Shown piece by piece: positions 55,816 to 64,000 of a stretch of 64,000 nucleotides of DNA. The DNA comes from Planctomycetota bacterium (GTDB lineage Bacteria; Planctomycetota; PUPC01; JACPCR01): positions 79,534-143,533 of the forward strand of contig JAQBXN010000006.1 of the NCBI GenBank assembly GCA_027625095.1, given 5' to 3'. A model generated the notes under the pieces. It was not told where the DNA came from, searched no databases, and saw only the letters and a list, made by a program, of their open reading frames with translations. How positions within the stretch are numbered: the first letter of the stretch is position 1; each line of letters starts with the position of its first letter. A program made the position numbers and the translations under genes.

Positions 55816-57372
55816 ATGCCCTCCCGCAGCGATCTTCTTTTTGCACAGCTTCTGGTAAACAGCCGTCTTCTCTCGAAGGAGCAGGCGGATTCGTGCCTCC
55901 GCGAGATCCAGAAGAGCGAAAGTAACGGCCTCAAAAAAGCGCTCGGCGATGTCATTCTTGAGAAGGAGCTTGTTGGGGAAAAGCCGCTCCGAAATGCTTT
56001 CAACCTGATGAGCCGATTCCCATACGACGTACGGCGGCGGGGAGAGAAAATCGGCAGCTACACCATTCTGCGACAACTAGGTCAGGGTGGCATGGGGCCG
56101 TGTTACGAGGTTGCGCATGTGCAACGGCCCCAGGAGACAGTCGTGCTCAAGGCATTGCCTGTCATGATGGCCTCCGAGCCCCAGCTCCGCGAACGATTCT
56201 TTCGGAACATCATTAAGGCTATGCAGTGCCGCCATGTAAACCTCGGCCGCATCATCGAGGCGGACGTTGATGGCAATATTTACTACGTAGTGCAAGAGCT
56301 TGTCCCAGGCCAGACACTGGCCGCGGTTCTTGACCACTTGCCCATGCTTGAAGAGATTCAGGCGCGGGAGGTGGTAATCCAGACCGCCCTGGGTCTGCAG
56401 AAGCTCGAAGAGATGGGGGCCTGTCATGGAGGCGTCAAGCCCAACAACATCCTTCTCACCCACTCCGGCCTGGTGAAGCTCGTGGACCTCGGGTTGTCTA
56501 CATTCTCCGGCTGGGGCGAGCCGCTTACGCAACCGTCAGGTGCCTGGGGTACGCCCTACTATTGCAGCCCCGAATTCGGCCGGCCGGACGCCAGGCCCGA
56601 TGTCCGCTCCGACATGTATTCCCTGGGTGTGGTGTTTTATGAAATGCTCACTGGAGGAGTGCCCTTTTCCGGCTCCATACCGGTGCTCGACCTGCGCCGG
56701 CGAATGATCGAGCCTTGGCCCGACCCCCTTGCAAAAAATACCAATATCAGTGACAACGCCATTGAGATTCTGAATCGGATGACCGCCTTCGAGCCTGGCG
56801 ACCGATACCCTGACATCGAGAGTCTTCTGGCGGATCTCGAATCTACTTTGGGTGGCCGAGCACTTGCAGTACCGCCACTGAATGAACTGAAGTCCATCGA
56901 AAACGAAACAGGAGCGGAATCGGCTGACACCCGGATGATGAGAACCGTCGGCCTCGACAAGAAGGATGAGCCAACGGAAAAACCGGAATTGGCCCCGGAG
57001 GTCGACACTTTTTATGAGGAGGCGGTAAAGGTAGAAGCGGACGGTCAGGAAAAAATCGGTACCAAGCCCTTGCCGGCCATAAAGAAAAAGGGGGATGAGA
57101 CGAAACAACGAGTCTCAAAGCTGGACGGCTCGCAGGAACTTGTTGCCCTGTTGGAAGCAGCAGAAAAACTACAGGCTACAGACGCCCCGCCTGTGAAGAG
57201 TATGAAGCTCCAGGATCCTGATGATGTGAGGGCCGAGGAATTGAATGAACCGTCAGACGTGCGGATGGGAGACGCTGATCTCAAGCCATCCCCCCTTGTG
57301 CTCATTGCAGTGAGTGCCTTGGTAACCCTGGTATTAGCGGCGTTGTTGATACTAGGTCTGGAATTAGTTTAG
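55816..57372 (+). CDS. Tail-anchored kinase homologue lacking catalytic Asp (pseudokinase)
   Basis: This is a 518-residue protein. Residues ~1-60 form a small helical domain like the GspE/MshE N-terminal part found in related kinases. The kinase fold spans ~78-350 with an intact P-loop GQGGMGPCY and K112 in VVLK. The HRD motif, however, reads H204-G-G206 (CHGGVKPNN), so the catalytic Asp is missing. The helix-C Glu position (FFRNIIK) is also not Glu. D224-L-G is kept, so nucleotide binding is possible but phosphotransfer is unlikely. A charged linker and one C-terminal membrane span (~494-516) follow. It may act as a scaffold or inhibitor of a true kinase. Confidence 0.88.
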   Translation: MPSRSDLLFAQLLVNSRLLSKEQADSCLREIQKSESNGLKKALGDVILEKELVGEKPLRNAFNLMSRFPYDVRRRGEKIGSYTILRQLGQGGMGPCYEVAHVQRPQETVVLKALPVMMASEPQLRERFFRNIIKAMQCRHVNLGRIIEADVDGNIYYVVQELVPGQTLAAVLDHLPMLEEIQAREVVIQTALGLQKLEEMGACHGGVKPNNILLTHSGLVKLVDLGLSTFSGWGEPLTQPSGAWGTPYYCSPEFGRPDARPDVRSDMYSLGVVFYEMLTGGVPFSGSIPVLDLRRRMIEPWPDPLAKNTNISDNAIEILNRMTAFEPGDRYPDIESLLADLESTLGGRALAVPPLNELKSIENETGAESADTRMMRTVGLDKKDEPTEKPELAPEVDTFYEEAVKVEADGQEKIGTKPLPAIKKKGDETKQRVSKLDGSQELVALLEAAEKLQATDAPPVKSMKLQDPDDVRAEELNEPSDVRMGDADLKPSPLVLIAVSALVTLVLAALLILGLELV

Positions 57373-57408
57373 ATCTAAGGTTCTCCCACACTCCACTTTA
57401 TTATTATC

Positions 57409-58644
57409 ATGCCCAACACTGACACCCTCGCGATAAACGGCGGCACACCCGTAAGAGATACCAAACAAAAGCCATGGATCCGTTGGCCAGTCAACGAAGA
57501 AGAGGAATGGGAAAAGACCATCGAACCTGCATTGCGCAAAGTCTATCTCAGCCGAGCTGAAGGATTGCCGGCGATTAATGGTTCTGCATTCGGTGAGGGT
57601 TTCGCTGAATACTGTAATGCAAAGTATGGCATCATGATGCCACACGGTACCGATGCGATTATGGCAGCGCTTGCCGGGGCCTTGGATCTCGACGGAATCG
57701 GTGAGGGGGGAGAAGTCATCATCCCTAATTTCACATTTATAGCGACGGCGAGCGCGCCGCTTTCGATGCGATGTTCTCTTGCGCTGGTGGATGCGGACCC
57801 GAAGACATTCACCATCTCTCCCGAAGCAATAGAGGATGCGATCACAGATAAGACGGTCGCCATCCTGCCGGTGCATGTGTGCGGACATCCGGCCGATATG
57901 GGTGCAATCAAAGACATTGCAGATCGGCACGGCCTCAAGATCATCGAAGACTGCGCTCAGGCCCACGGTGCGGAATACAATGGCCAGCGCGTGGGTTCAC
58001 TCGGCGATGCCGGCGCCTATAGTTTTCAATCCAGTAAGAATCTCACGAGCGGTGAAGGCGGATGTCTCGTCACCAACGACGAAGACGTTCGAGACCGCGC
58101 CCACGCGTTCAAGGATGTCGGTCGCCGTCCGGGTGGTGCTCGCTGGGAATACCCGAGGCTCGGATGGAATTACCGCACCTCAGAATATCTCGCCGCTTTG
58201 CTGCTCACTCGTCTGCCTCACCTCGACGAACAGACCAATCGGCGGAACGAAAACGCAGCCCTGCTCAACGAAGGCCTCAATCAGGCCGGCGGCCTGATCC
58301 CCCCGCACTGGGCGGAATATACCACCCGTCACGGATACCACCTTTACATGATGCTTTACCAGCCGGAAGCCTTCGGTGGCCGGGCCCGCACCGAATTCGT
58401 TGAAGCTCTCTGCGCTGAAGGTATCTCGTGTGGCCCCTGTTACACCAGCCCACTCTCCGATACCGGCGGCTTGAAATCAATCGCCGACCGCTACCCCGAT
58501 CAAGTGCGTCGTCTTCCATGCCCCAACATCGAATACATCTGCGGCCACAATATCATCTTTTCGCAGCAGACACTGCTGGGTAGCGCAGACGATATGCAGG
58601 ACATCGTGACGGCGGTGCAAAAGATTCGAGATGCTTGGGGCTAG
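57409..58644 (+). CDS. DegT/DnrJ/EryC1/StrS-family PLP aminotransferase
   Basis: This 411-residue PLP enzyme is of the sugar aminotransferase type. Typical are LAINGGTPVRD at the N terminus, GTDAIMAALAGALD near 80-93, IIPNFTFIATASA, the PLP-nitrogen Asp in IIEDCAQAHGA (D181), and the Schiff-base Lys K210 in YSFQSSKNLTSGEGG. Members aminate keto-sugars in cell-surface sugar or antibiotic synthesis; some relatives are dehydratases. No nucleotide-sugar genes lie next to it, so the substrate is unknown. It follows the pseudokinase gene by 36 bp on the same strand but may be independent. Confidence 0.92.
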   Translation: MPNTDTLAINGGTPVRDTKQKPWIRWPVNEEEEWEKTIEPALRKVYLSRAEGLPAINGSAFGEGFAEYCNAKYGIMMPHGTDAIMAALAGALDLDGIGEGGEVIIPNFTFIATASAPLSMRCSLALVDADPKTFTISPEAIEDAITDKTVAILPVHVCGHPADMGAIKDIADRHGLKIIEDCAQAHGAEYNGQRVGSLGDAGAYSFQSSKNLTSGEGGCLVTNDEDVRDRAHAFKDVGRRPGGARWEYPRLGWNYRTSEYLAALLLTRLPHLDEQTNRRNENAALLNEGLNQAGGLIPPHWAEYTTRHGYHLYMMLYQPEAFGGRARTEFVEALCAEGISCGPCYTSPLSDTGGLKSIADRYPDQVRRLPCPNIEYICGHNIIFSQQTLLGSADDMQDIVTAVQKIRDAWG

Positions 58645-58735
58645 GAGGATTGGAGGAATGGAGTGATGAAGGAATGGAAGATCCACTCTCCCCCCCATCA
58701 CTCCATCACTCCACTCTTCCACTCTTTCATTCCTC
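58645..58735. repeat. Purine/pyrimidine-rich repeat with inverted arms
   Basis: One half is purine-rich (tggaggaatggagtgatgaa), the other pyrimidine-rich (catcactccatcactcca). The arm tggagtgatg (58659-58668) matches two inverted copies, catcactcca, at 58696-58705 and 58704-58713. It fills the whole gap between two convergent genes and could fold as a terminator for either or form unusual DNA structure. Confidence 0.55.
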
Positions 58736-58738
58736 TCT

Positions 58739-59632
58739 TCACCTTCTCCCCCAAATCACGTTTCCAACAAACGTCAACGCCCCTACCACGAGCGTGCCGG
58801 CGCATGAAATCCCAATTGCGAAGGTGAGCAGGCTCGTCACCGTCAGCATCGGTGTCCAGAGATACTCGACAACCAGCACGGAGGATTGCCCCCAGAGTCG
58901 CAGGAGCAGGTCTGACAGAAACAGCAGGACGAGCAGCACCATTGCAGGTCGCTTGAAATTCCTGAAATCGGGCCCGCTTGGTGCCAGGTACATCGCCACA
59001 CAGAAGACCAGGTAAAGATACAGATAAAATTGCCACTGCCTCCAGAGCTCGTTTGCCTCGACAATTTCTTTCAAGCTCAGCATGTGCTTCACGCTGCGAC
59101 TGGCCAGGGGAATGTAGGACGTGGTATCTTGCAGAACCTCCGCGGTCAGCGGTGACGCGTGCGGAATCCCGTGTGTGGGCAGCAAGGTGGGTGAGAGCAG
59201 CAGAGTGAGTAGAAAAATGACGGCCGCTCCGCCAAAGAATGGGGCTATCGGAATTACCGCCCCGCCCAGGATTGTGGCGTATGGATTCTTCTTGTTGAAC
59301 GAATGCCGCACGTGACCCAGTTGGCCGGTGGTTTTGTTCGGCCTGAACAAAACCAGCTCGTCGATTTTGTGACAGAAAAGGATTGCAGCCAGTGCGTGAC
59401 TCAACTCGTGAACGGGCGTCCCAATCCATCCGGTTACCAGAAGGCCGTGCCATCCGAAAGTCTGGAACAATCGTTTATTCTGCCAGGTGCCCATGAAGTA
59501 AAGCGCGGCACAGCATATCCCGATCGGCACCACCACCATCCCAAGGACTGTCAGGGTGGACAGGCCGGACTGCAACAGAGCGTTCAGAACGCGTTTAATC
59601 AGGTCTTCAACGATAGAGCGTTCGGGAATCAC
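58739..59632 (-). CDS. Membrane protein with HExxH metalloprotease motif (M50-like)
   Basis: This 297-residue protein has five or six hydrophobic spans. Early in it is the motif H75-E-L-S-H79 inside a hydrophobic stretch (WIGTPVHELSHALAAILF), which is the zinc motif of site-2-type (M50) proteases. A second zinc-ligand Asp motif, expected as NxxPxPxLDG, was not seen, so activity is uncertain. The start is GTG 59632, overlapping the stop of the upstream phytanoyl-CoA dioxygenase-like gene by 4 bp, so the two are coupled. A role in membrane proteolysis is inferred from the motif only. Confidence 0.7.
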   Translation of the reverse strand: MIPERSIVEDLIKRVLNALLQSGLSTLTVLGMVVVPIGICCAALYFMGTWQNKRLFQTFGWHGLLVTGWIGTPVHELSHALAAILFCHKIDELVLFRPNKTTGQLGHVRHSFNKKNPYATILGGAVIPIAPFFGGAAVIFLLTLLLSPTLLPTHGIPHASPLTAEVLQDTTSYIPLASRSVKHMLSLKEIVEANELWRQWQFYLYLYLVFCVAMYLAPSGPDFRNFKRPAMVLLVLLFLSDLLLRLWGQSSVLVVEYLWTPMLTVTSLLTFAIGISCAGTLVVGALTFVGNVIWGRR

Positions 59633-60687
59633 AACGAAGCAGCAGTTACCACCTGCCCATACTCCTTCAGCACCTGTCTCGCTTCATCGGCATGTGCAGT
59701 GTCGCCTTCGCGTTTGATTGTGCGATCCAGGTAGAAGAGGGCCGCCTCATCTCCATCTCGGGCGCGGGACAGGGCCTCTTTGAACCCCCAGGCAGACCAG
59801 CGGTCATCATACGGCACGACGTCCAGGTCATATTTGTGCCAGTAGAATTTCAGATCTTCATCGCCTTCCCAATCGGCGTAGACATCGTCCCACTTAAATT
59901 CTGTGTGATTACTCAAGTGCGGAGTGAGCATCTGTTCGGCGATGGGCTGATTTACTGCTGAGTAGCGATTATCTAGAGACAACCTTAAACGATCAGGTGT
60001 CAGGTTGGGTAACGCCCTATGGACGGTGAGGCTGGTGAAGATCAACGTGTCCCCGAGCTCGTAGTTGGTCGTCACCCAACCATCGTCCAATTCTGATTCA
60101 AGTATTGCCAGGCTTCCGGCCCCCAAGGAAAAATGGTGTTCACGAACAGTATTGATTTTGTGTGAGCGCGGTAGGATCGCGAGGCCGCCCAGTTCAACCG
60201 GGCAGTCAGAAAGGGGTGTCCAGCAGGTGAGAGTTTCATACGCTCCCTGAAAGTGAACGAAGTCCTGGTGGATCGGAGTGGTGTGCGCCGTGTATTGCGG
60301 AAACCACATACGCGTCACCTTCTGCGGATGTGGGATGACGGGGCTGTCGAAAAGGGTTTCCATCATGTCCAGTACTACGGGCCAGTGTCCCGACCGATGA
60401 AACGAGGGCAGTTTGTAGACTTCGTGATACACGTCGGTGTATTCCGGATTTCCTTCTGTGCACCGGGACTCAAGATTCATAATTCCGTCCGCCAGGTCTG
60501 TCCCTTCTTTGACCCATCCACCTTTCCGGCACACCTCCAGCATCTGCATCCGGAGGGCTGCCAGATCGTCCGGATTCTGAAAGCTTCGAAAGAAGAGATA
60601 CCCCTCTTCATCCATTCGGCGACGCAATTCAGGCGCCTCATCGATAGCGTCATTTGACACCCTGAATTCCTGCAGCGATTCGGACAT
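59629..60687 (-). CDS. Phytanoyl-CoA dioxygenase family protein
   Basis: ATG 60687, with aaggag 5 bases upstream, is chosen over GTG 60693. The 352-residue protein carries the full Fe(II)/2-oxoglutarate set: H140-Q-D142 in TPIHQDFVHF, distal H223 in TVHRALPN and R235 in DRLRLSLDNRYS. In PhyH enzymes these bind iron and 2-oxoglutarate; the hydroxylated substrate is unknown. It is longer than the second family member at 48818 and keeps the usual HxD, unlike that one. The extra C-terminal part (~255-352) is acidic and helical. It is coupled to the HExxH membrane protein gene. Confidence 0.9.
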   Translation of the reverse strand: MSESLQEFRVSNDAIDEAPELRRRMDEEGYLFFRSFQNPDDLAALRMQMLEVCRKGGWVKEGTDLADGIMNLESRCTEGNPEYTDVYHEVYKLPSFHRSGHWPVVLDMMETLFDSPVIPHPQKVTRMWFPQYTAHTTPIHQDFVHFQGAYETLTCWTPLSDCPVELGGLAILPRSHKINTVREHHFSLGAGSLAILESELDDGWVTTNYELGDTLIFTSLTVHRALPNLTPDRLRLSLDNRYSAVNQPIAEQMLTPHLSNHTEFKWDDVYADWEGDEDLKFYWHKYDLDVVPYDDRWSAWGFKEALSRARDGDEAALFYLDRTIKREGDTAHADEARQVLKEYGQVVTAASL

Positions 60688-60927
60688 GTTCACTCCTTCT
60701 GGATGTGAGGGTTCAGGACTGGATGCCTGGGAAGAGAATCACATATAGTGCTGTCTGGTTTAATCCAAATTGGTCTGCTTTGCACGTAATTCTTCGTGCT
60801 GCAAAGTGGGCCGGAAGTGGGAAAGGCGATTCAATCAAGAGAGTCAAAGCGTTGCCGTTTGCCACCCCATGAAACCGGAACTAAAACGGTTTGGATTACT
60901 TCACCGCAAAAAACTGAGGAACAAACC

Positions 60928-63774
60928 ATGAGAATTCTCGAACAACAATACGATGTGGCTGTTGCTGGCGGCGGGCTTTGTGGCTTTGCGGCGGCCCGTG
61001 CGTGCGCTGTCGCTGGCTTGAAGACAATCCTTATAGAACGCCGTCCGGTTCTTGGCTGGGAAAGTACCTGGGCGTTCGCTCTCGATTTCGAAGACCCGAT
61101 ATGGGAGCAGACGGAGACGGAAGTGGCGTGTTGGCTGCGGGACACGATGACCCAAGTCAAAGGCATATCAAACAATCGAATGGACGCGCCCATTCTCGAA
61201 ATGTTGCTGGATCGTGAACTCGAACGAGTCGGTGCGAGCCTGCTTTATTATGCGCAACCGGTAGCTCTCGGGATGAGCGAACAGGGAGTCCATACCTTGG
61301 TGGTTGGCAGCAAGTCTGGTGAAAGTGAAATCCTGGCGAAGGCATTTGTTGACGCGACCGATAACGCGATTCTATGGAAGATGGCTGGAGGGGAGGTGAT
61401 CGAAGAATCAGATCGTTCCAGCTTCGTCGTGTTTGTGAATGGGGTGAGTGACACTCAGCCCACGACCATCACAATTGGAACAGGCAAAATTAAGATAAGG
61501 CCTTCTGTGTGGGCGGGAGAAATTGCCGTCGAGTTTGGCCTTTCCACGTCTGAAGTGCGGGAAGGACGCCTTGCCATTCCTGACGTTCTGAAACAGGTTC
61601 GCGAATGCATGGGCCTGGAGAATGCTGTCGTTACTCATGTTGCGGTAGAGCCGGCAGTGGATGGCGCCTGCGTGAAAATCGGTAAGCCATTGTTTGTGCA
61701 TGAGAATGCACAGAATCTCTTTGCGGCAGGTACCTGGTCATCGCACACGGGAAAATACTTTCCGGCAGATCTCCTTGCGCATGGTGAACAGTGCGGGCAA
61801 AGGGTTGTCGAGGTCTTTGAAGGTTTGCCGTCCACTTCGGTGCAAGAAACGCAAACGGCAACCGTCACCGAGCCGCCACTTCATGAATGCGATGTGCTGG
61901 TCTGCGGAGGGGGCACGGCCGGTGCCTTGGCCGCCATCGCTGCTGCGCGGGAGGGGGCGAAGACGATCCTCCTCGAGGCTTCGACTTTTCTGGGCGGCAT
62001 TGGTGCAGGGGGTGGTATTCATTCCTATTACCATGGTATCACCGGTGGATTGCAGGATGAGGTTGATGACCGCATCAAAGAAATGACGCCGCTGTTCGGC
62101 GATATCAAACAGGTGGCCGGTTTTCATCCGGAAGTAAAAAAGGTGGTCCTCCAGCAGATGGCCGAAGAAGCTGGAGTCGAAGTTATTTTTCAGACGACGA
62201 TCACGGGAGCGCAGACAGAAGAAATCGAAACCAATCTGCCGACGACGAAGGGCCGTATGCCGAAGCGTCGCCTGAGCGCGGTGGTGGCGGCCCTGCCTTC
62301 GGGCCCCGCAACCTTTAAGGCCAGGGTGGTCATCGACAGCACGGGCGATGCAGACGTTGCATTCATGGCAGGCGTGCCGTTTACATTTGGCCGTGATTCA
62401 GACAATCTGCCGCACGCGTACTCGCAGGCTGCGGGAAGATTAACTGAGGAAAAGAGACTGATGATCACCAATTTCGACGCGGGCTTTTGTGATCCATCTG
62501 ACCTGGAAGATATCACTCGGGCGCGCCGGCATGGAGTGCAGCTTTACTGGAAGGAGGAATTTAAGGAGCAGCACCGCGTGGTTTACATCGCCCCGCTGCT
62601 CGGGCTGCGGAACAGTCGACAAATCCAAGGCGAGTACCGACTGACCTTTTTCGATCAGATCGCGTCCCGTGAGTTTCCAGACGTCATCGCCTACGCTCGC
62701 TCGCATTACGACAACCACGCGTACGATTACGAAAACGAAAACGATGAGGTCATGCTCTGGGTCTGGCTGGCAGGTAACTGGAGCAAAGCCATCGGCTGCG
62801 AGATTCCGTATCGATGTCTTTTGCCTATCAATGTGGATGGGCTTCTGGTGGCCTGCCGAGCCATGTCTATGACTCACGATGCGCACAATCAATTTCGTAT
62901 GCAGCGAGACATGCAACGTATCGGCGAAGTGGCTGGTATCGCAGCCGCCATGGCCGTGAAGGCGGATGTCTTGCCTCGGGAAATCGCATTGATCGAGTTG
63001 CAGAAGAAACTGTTTGATACAGGTGCGCTGGGTGATCGCAAGAACAAAGAACTGCCGGGAGAAATGAGTGAAGATACCGAGCATCTGCCCATTCACAGTC
63101 ATCCAAGATTGCCGGCTGTAAGCTCCGCCCGTTCGGTGCAGGAATGTATTGATGCCCTGGAAGGGGATACCGCACGAGAGGCTGTCTGGGACCTTTGCCG
63201 CGCTGGCGAAAGCGCCGTGAACCCGTTGTTAGAACTCATCGAAAGCGAAGACAAAGATAAACGTCTTTGGGCAGCATTCGCATTGGCCACACAAGGGAGG
63301 AAGGAGGCCGCAGCAGCCTTGATTGAATGTGTGCGTGAAAGGAATTCAGGTGTTCCGGAACGCGTTACGAAGGCGGCTCCCCTCTGGATGCCGGCAATGC
63401 TTTTGTTGGGACGAGTGGGGGATGGGGAGGCTGTATCGGTCCTCACCGAGTTGCTTGAAGATGCCGATGCTGACATCGAGGCACTGATAGGCGCGATTAG
63501 AACAATGAATATGATCGGCAATCCGGATGCCGTGCCGGCCATCGAAAAGTTGCTGGTGAGGGATGACCTGCCGACCGAGCGCAAACTGCATCTGACACCG
63601 CCTGATGTGGCTCGCCGCGTTCCGGAGAATGCAAGCTGGCAGTTGCATATTGTCGCGGCCGAAACCCTGCACAAGTTTGGCGTGGACAGGTTAGATCTCA
63701 TTCATCGATATCTGGATGATGAGCGGGCGTATGTAAGGAGCTACGCAGGCAAGGTGATGGAGAGGTTGGGATGA
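60928..63774 (+). CDS. Tandem FAD-dependent oxidoreductase with HEAT-like C terminus
   Basis: ATG 60928 has gagga 8 bases upstream. The 948-residue protein has two nucleotide-binding starts. The first is at its N terminus (DVAVAGGGLCGFAAARACAVAGL) and the second at ~322 (DVLVCGGGTAGALAAIAAARE), each the GxGxxG Rossmann motif for FAD. The second half resembles the FAD_oxidored family: FLGGIGAGGGIHSYYHG, RVVIDSTGDADVAFMAG, and CRAMSMTHDAHNQFRMQRDM. Residues ~755-948 form HEAT-like helical repeats. The first Rossmann part may be a partly active duplicate. The substrate is unknown; relatives often cluster with polysaccharide or organic-acid genes. Confidence 0.85.
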   Translation: MRILEQQYDVAVAGGGLCGFAAARACAVAGLKTILIERRPVLGWESTWAFALDFEDPIWEQTETEVACWLRDTMTQVKGISNNRMDAPILEMLLDRELERVGASLLYYAQPVALGMSEQGVHTLVVGSKSGESEILAKAFVDATDNAILWKMAGGEVIEESDRSSFVVFVNGVSDTQPTTITIGTGKIKIRPSVWAGEIAVEFGLSTSEVREGRLAIPDVLKQVRECMGLENAVVTHVAVEPAVDGACVKIGKPLFVHENAQNLFAAGTWSSHTGKYFPADLLAHGEQCGQRVVEVFEGLPSTSVQETQTATVTEPPLHECDVLVCGGGTAGALAAIAAAREGAKTILLEASTFLGGIGAGGGIHSYYHGITGGLQDEVDDRIKEMTPLFGDIKQVAGFHPEVKKVVLQQMAEEAGVEVIFQTTITGAQTEEIETNLPTTKGRMPKRRLSAVVAALPSGPATFKARVVIDSTGDADVAFMAGVPFTFGRDSDNLPHAYSQAAGRLTEEKRLMITNFDAGFCDPSDLEDITRARRHGVQLYWKEEFKEQHRVVYIAPLLGLRNSRQIQGEYRLTFFDQIASREFPDVIAYARSHYDNHAYDYENENDEVMLWVWLAGNWSKAIGCEIPYRCLLPINVDGLLVACRAMSMTHDAHNQFRMQRDMQRIGEVAGIAAAMAVKADVLPREIALIELQKKLFDTGALGDRKNKELPGEMSEDTEHLPIHSHPRLPAVSSARSVQECIDALEGDTAREAVWDLCRAGESAVNPLLELIESEDKDKRLWAAFALATQGRKEAAAALIECVRERNSGVPERVTKAAPLWMPAMLLLGRVGDGEAVSVLTELLEDADADIEALIGAIRTMNMIGNPDAVPAIEKLLVRDDLPTERKLHLTPPDVARRVPENASWQLHIVAAETLHKFGVDRLDLIHRYLDDERAYVRSYAGKVMERLG

Positions 63775-63833
63775 GTGGTGGAGGGAGACGACTTGCTGGA
63801 GCTTTCTCTTGCTGTAATACCCTGGAAAAAGGA

Positions 63834-63861
63834 AAAGCTGCGACAAGTGCAGTATTTCAAA
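63834..63861. repeat. Fragment of family A repeat
   Basis: The sequence aaagctgcgacaagtgcagt followed by atttcaaa matches the right-hand end of the family A element, with a small deletion. It lies in the last ~220 bp of the window, where no gene could be supported. Confidence 0.55.
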
Positions 63862-64000
63862 GGAGAGATGCCGGCCTCCTCTACTGCGGATCCATCAGGT
63901 AGACGTGGTCTAGTCCCAAAATAAGCGCGTAAAGGAACGTGAGACTTTGGGGTTGATTTTTGGGGCGGTCAATCTTTCGGCTTGGCCGCGAGCGTTGCTA

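Overview
This 64 kb window is bacterial chromosome, moderately GC-rich, with 41 protein-coding genes called on both strands, short intergenic gaps, and no rRNA, tRNA, CRISPR array, prophage or recognisable transposase. The gene content suggests a member of, or relative of, the Planctomycetota-Verrucomicrobiota-Lentisphaerota group. The signs are a DUF1549/DUF1553 plus DUF1501 pair, large membrane-anchored Hanks-type Ser/Thr kinases, DUF4838 and heparinase-like polysaccharide proteins, and a DUF116-polyprenyl synthase fusion beside a squalene-hopene-type cyclase. Small hairpin-rich intergenic repeats with a cgcagc/gctgcg core fit as well. The phylum is an inference; no rRNA is present to settle it.

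Layout. Bases 1-5.8 kb hold a possible isoprenoid/redox operon: a 2x[4Fe-4S] ferredoxin (cut by the window edge), a 75-residue protein, a squalene-hopene-type cyclase, DUF116-polyprenyl synthase and a chorismate-lyase-like protein. A thioredoxin-protease fusion, a Cys-cluster protein and phosphatidylserine synthase follow on the minus strand (5.8-9.4 kb). The housekeeping block at 9.8-15.4 kb carries rpoD, eno, an ftsB-like gene, proA and a one-domain class III cyclase homologue, separated by repeats and a strong terminator. From 15.5 to 18.6 kb lies a tightly overlapping minus-strand operon: rsmI, an unknown gene, a MoxR ATPase and another unknown gene. From 18.8 to 38 kb there are a DUF4838 protein, a receptor-like kinase, the gnd-zwf pair, a heparinase-like/propeller protein, an MscS channel, a dicarboxylate symporter with a large inserted domain and a secreted beta-helix protein.

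From 38.5 kb to the end lie a lactonase of the 6-phosphogluconolactonase family, the DUF1549 and DUF1501 genes, an ethylbenzene-dehydrogenase-type haem protein, a creatininase-like enzyme, a duplicated amidohydrolase, an S41 protease, two phytanoyl-CoA-dioxygenase-like enzymes and an Ldh2 dehydrogenase. This stretch also carries a 1,525-residue PpiD-like protein, a kinase homologue lacking its catalytic Asp, a DegT aminotransferase, a membrane HExxH protein and a tandem FAD/HEAT protein.

Together zwf, the lactonase and gnd cover the three oxidative steps of the pentose phosphate pathway, although the lactonase is 11 kb from the other two. The secreted or carbohydrate-related proteins and many oxidoreductases suggest a heterotroph using complex organic matter. 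The most unusual features are the MoxR operon, the DUF116-prenyl synthase/cyclase cluster, the pseudokinase, the four-module PpiD-like protein, the thioredoxin-protease fusion, and a perfect 26-bp palindrome between gnd and zwf.
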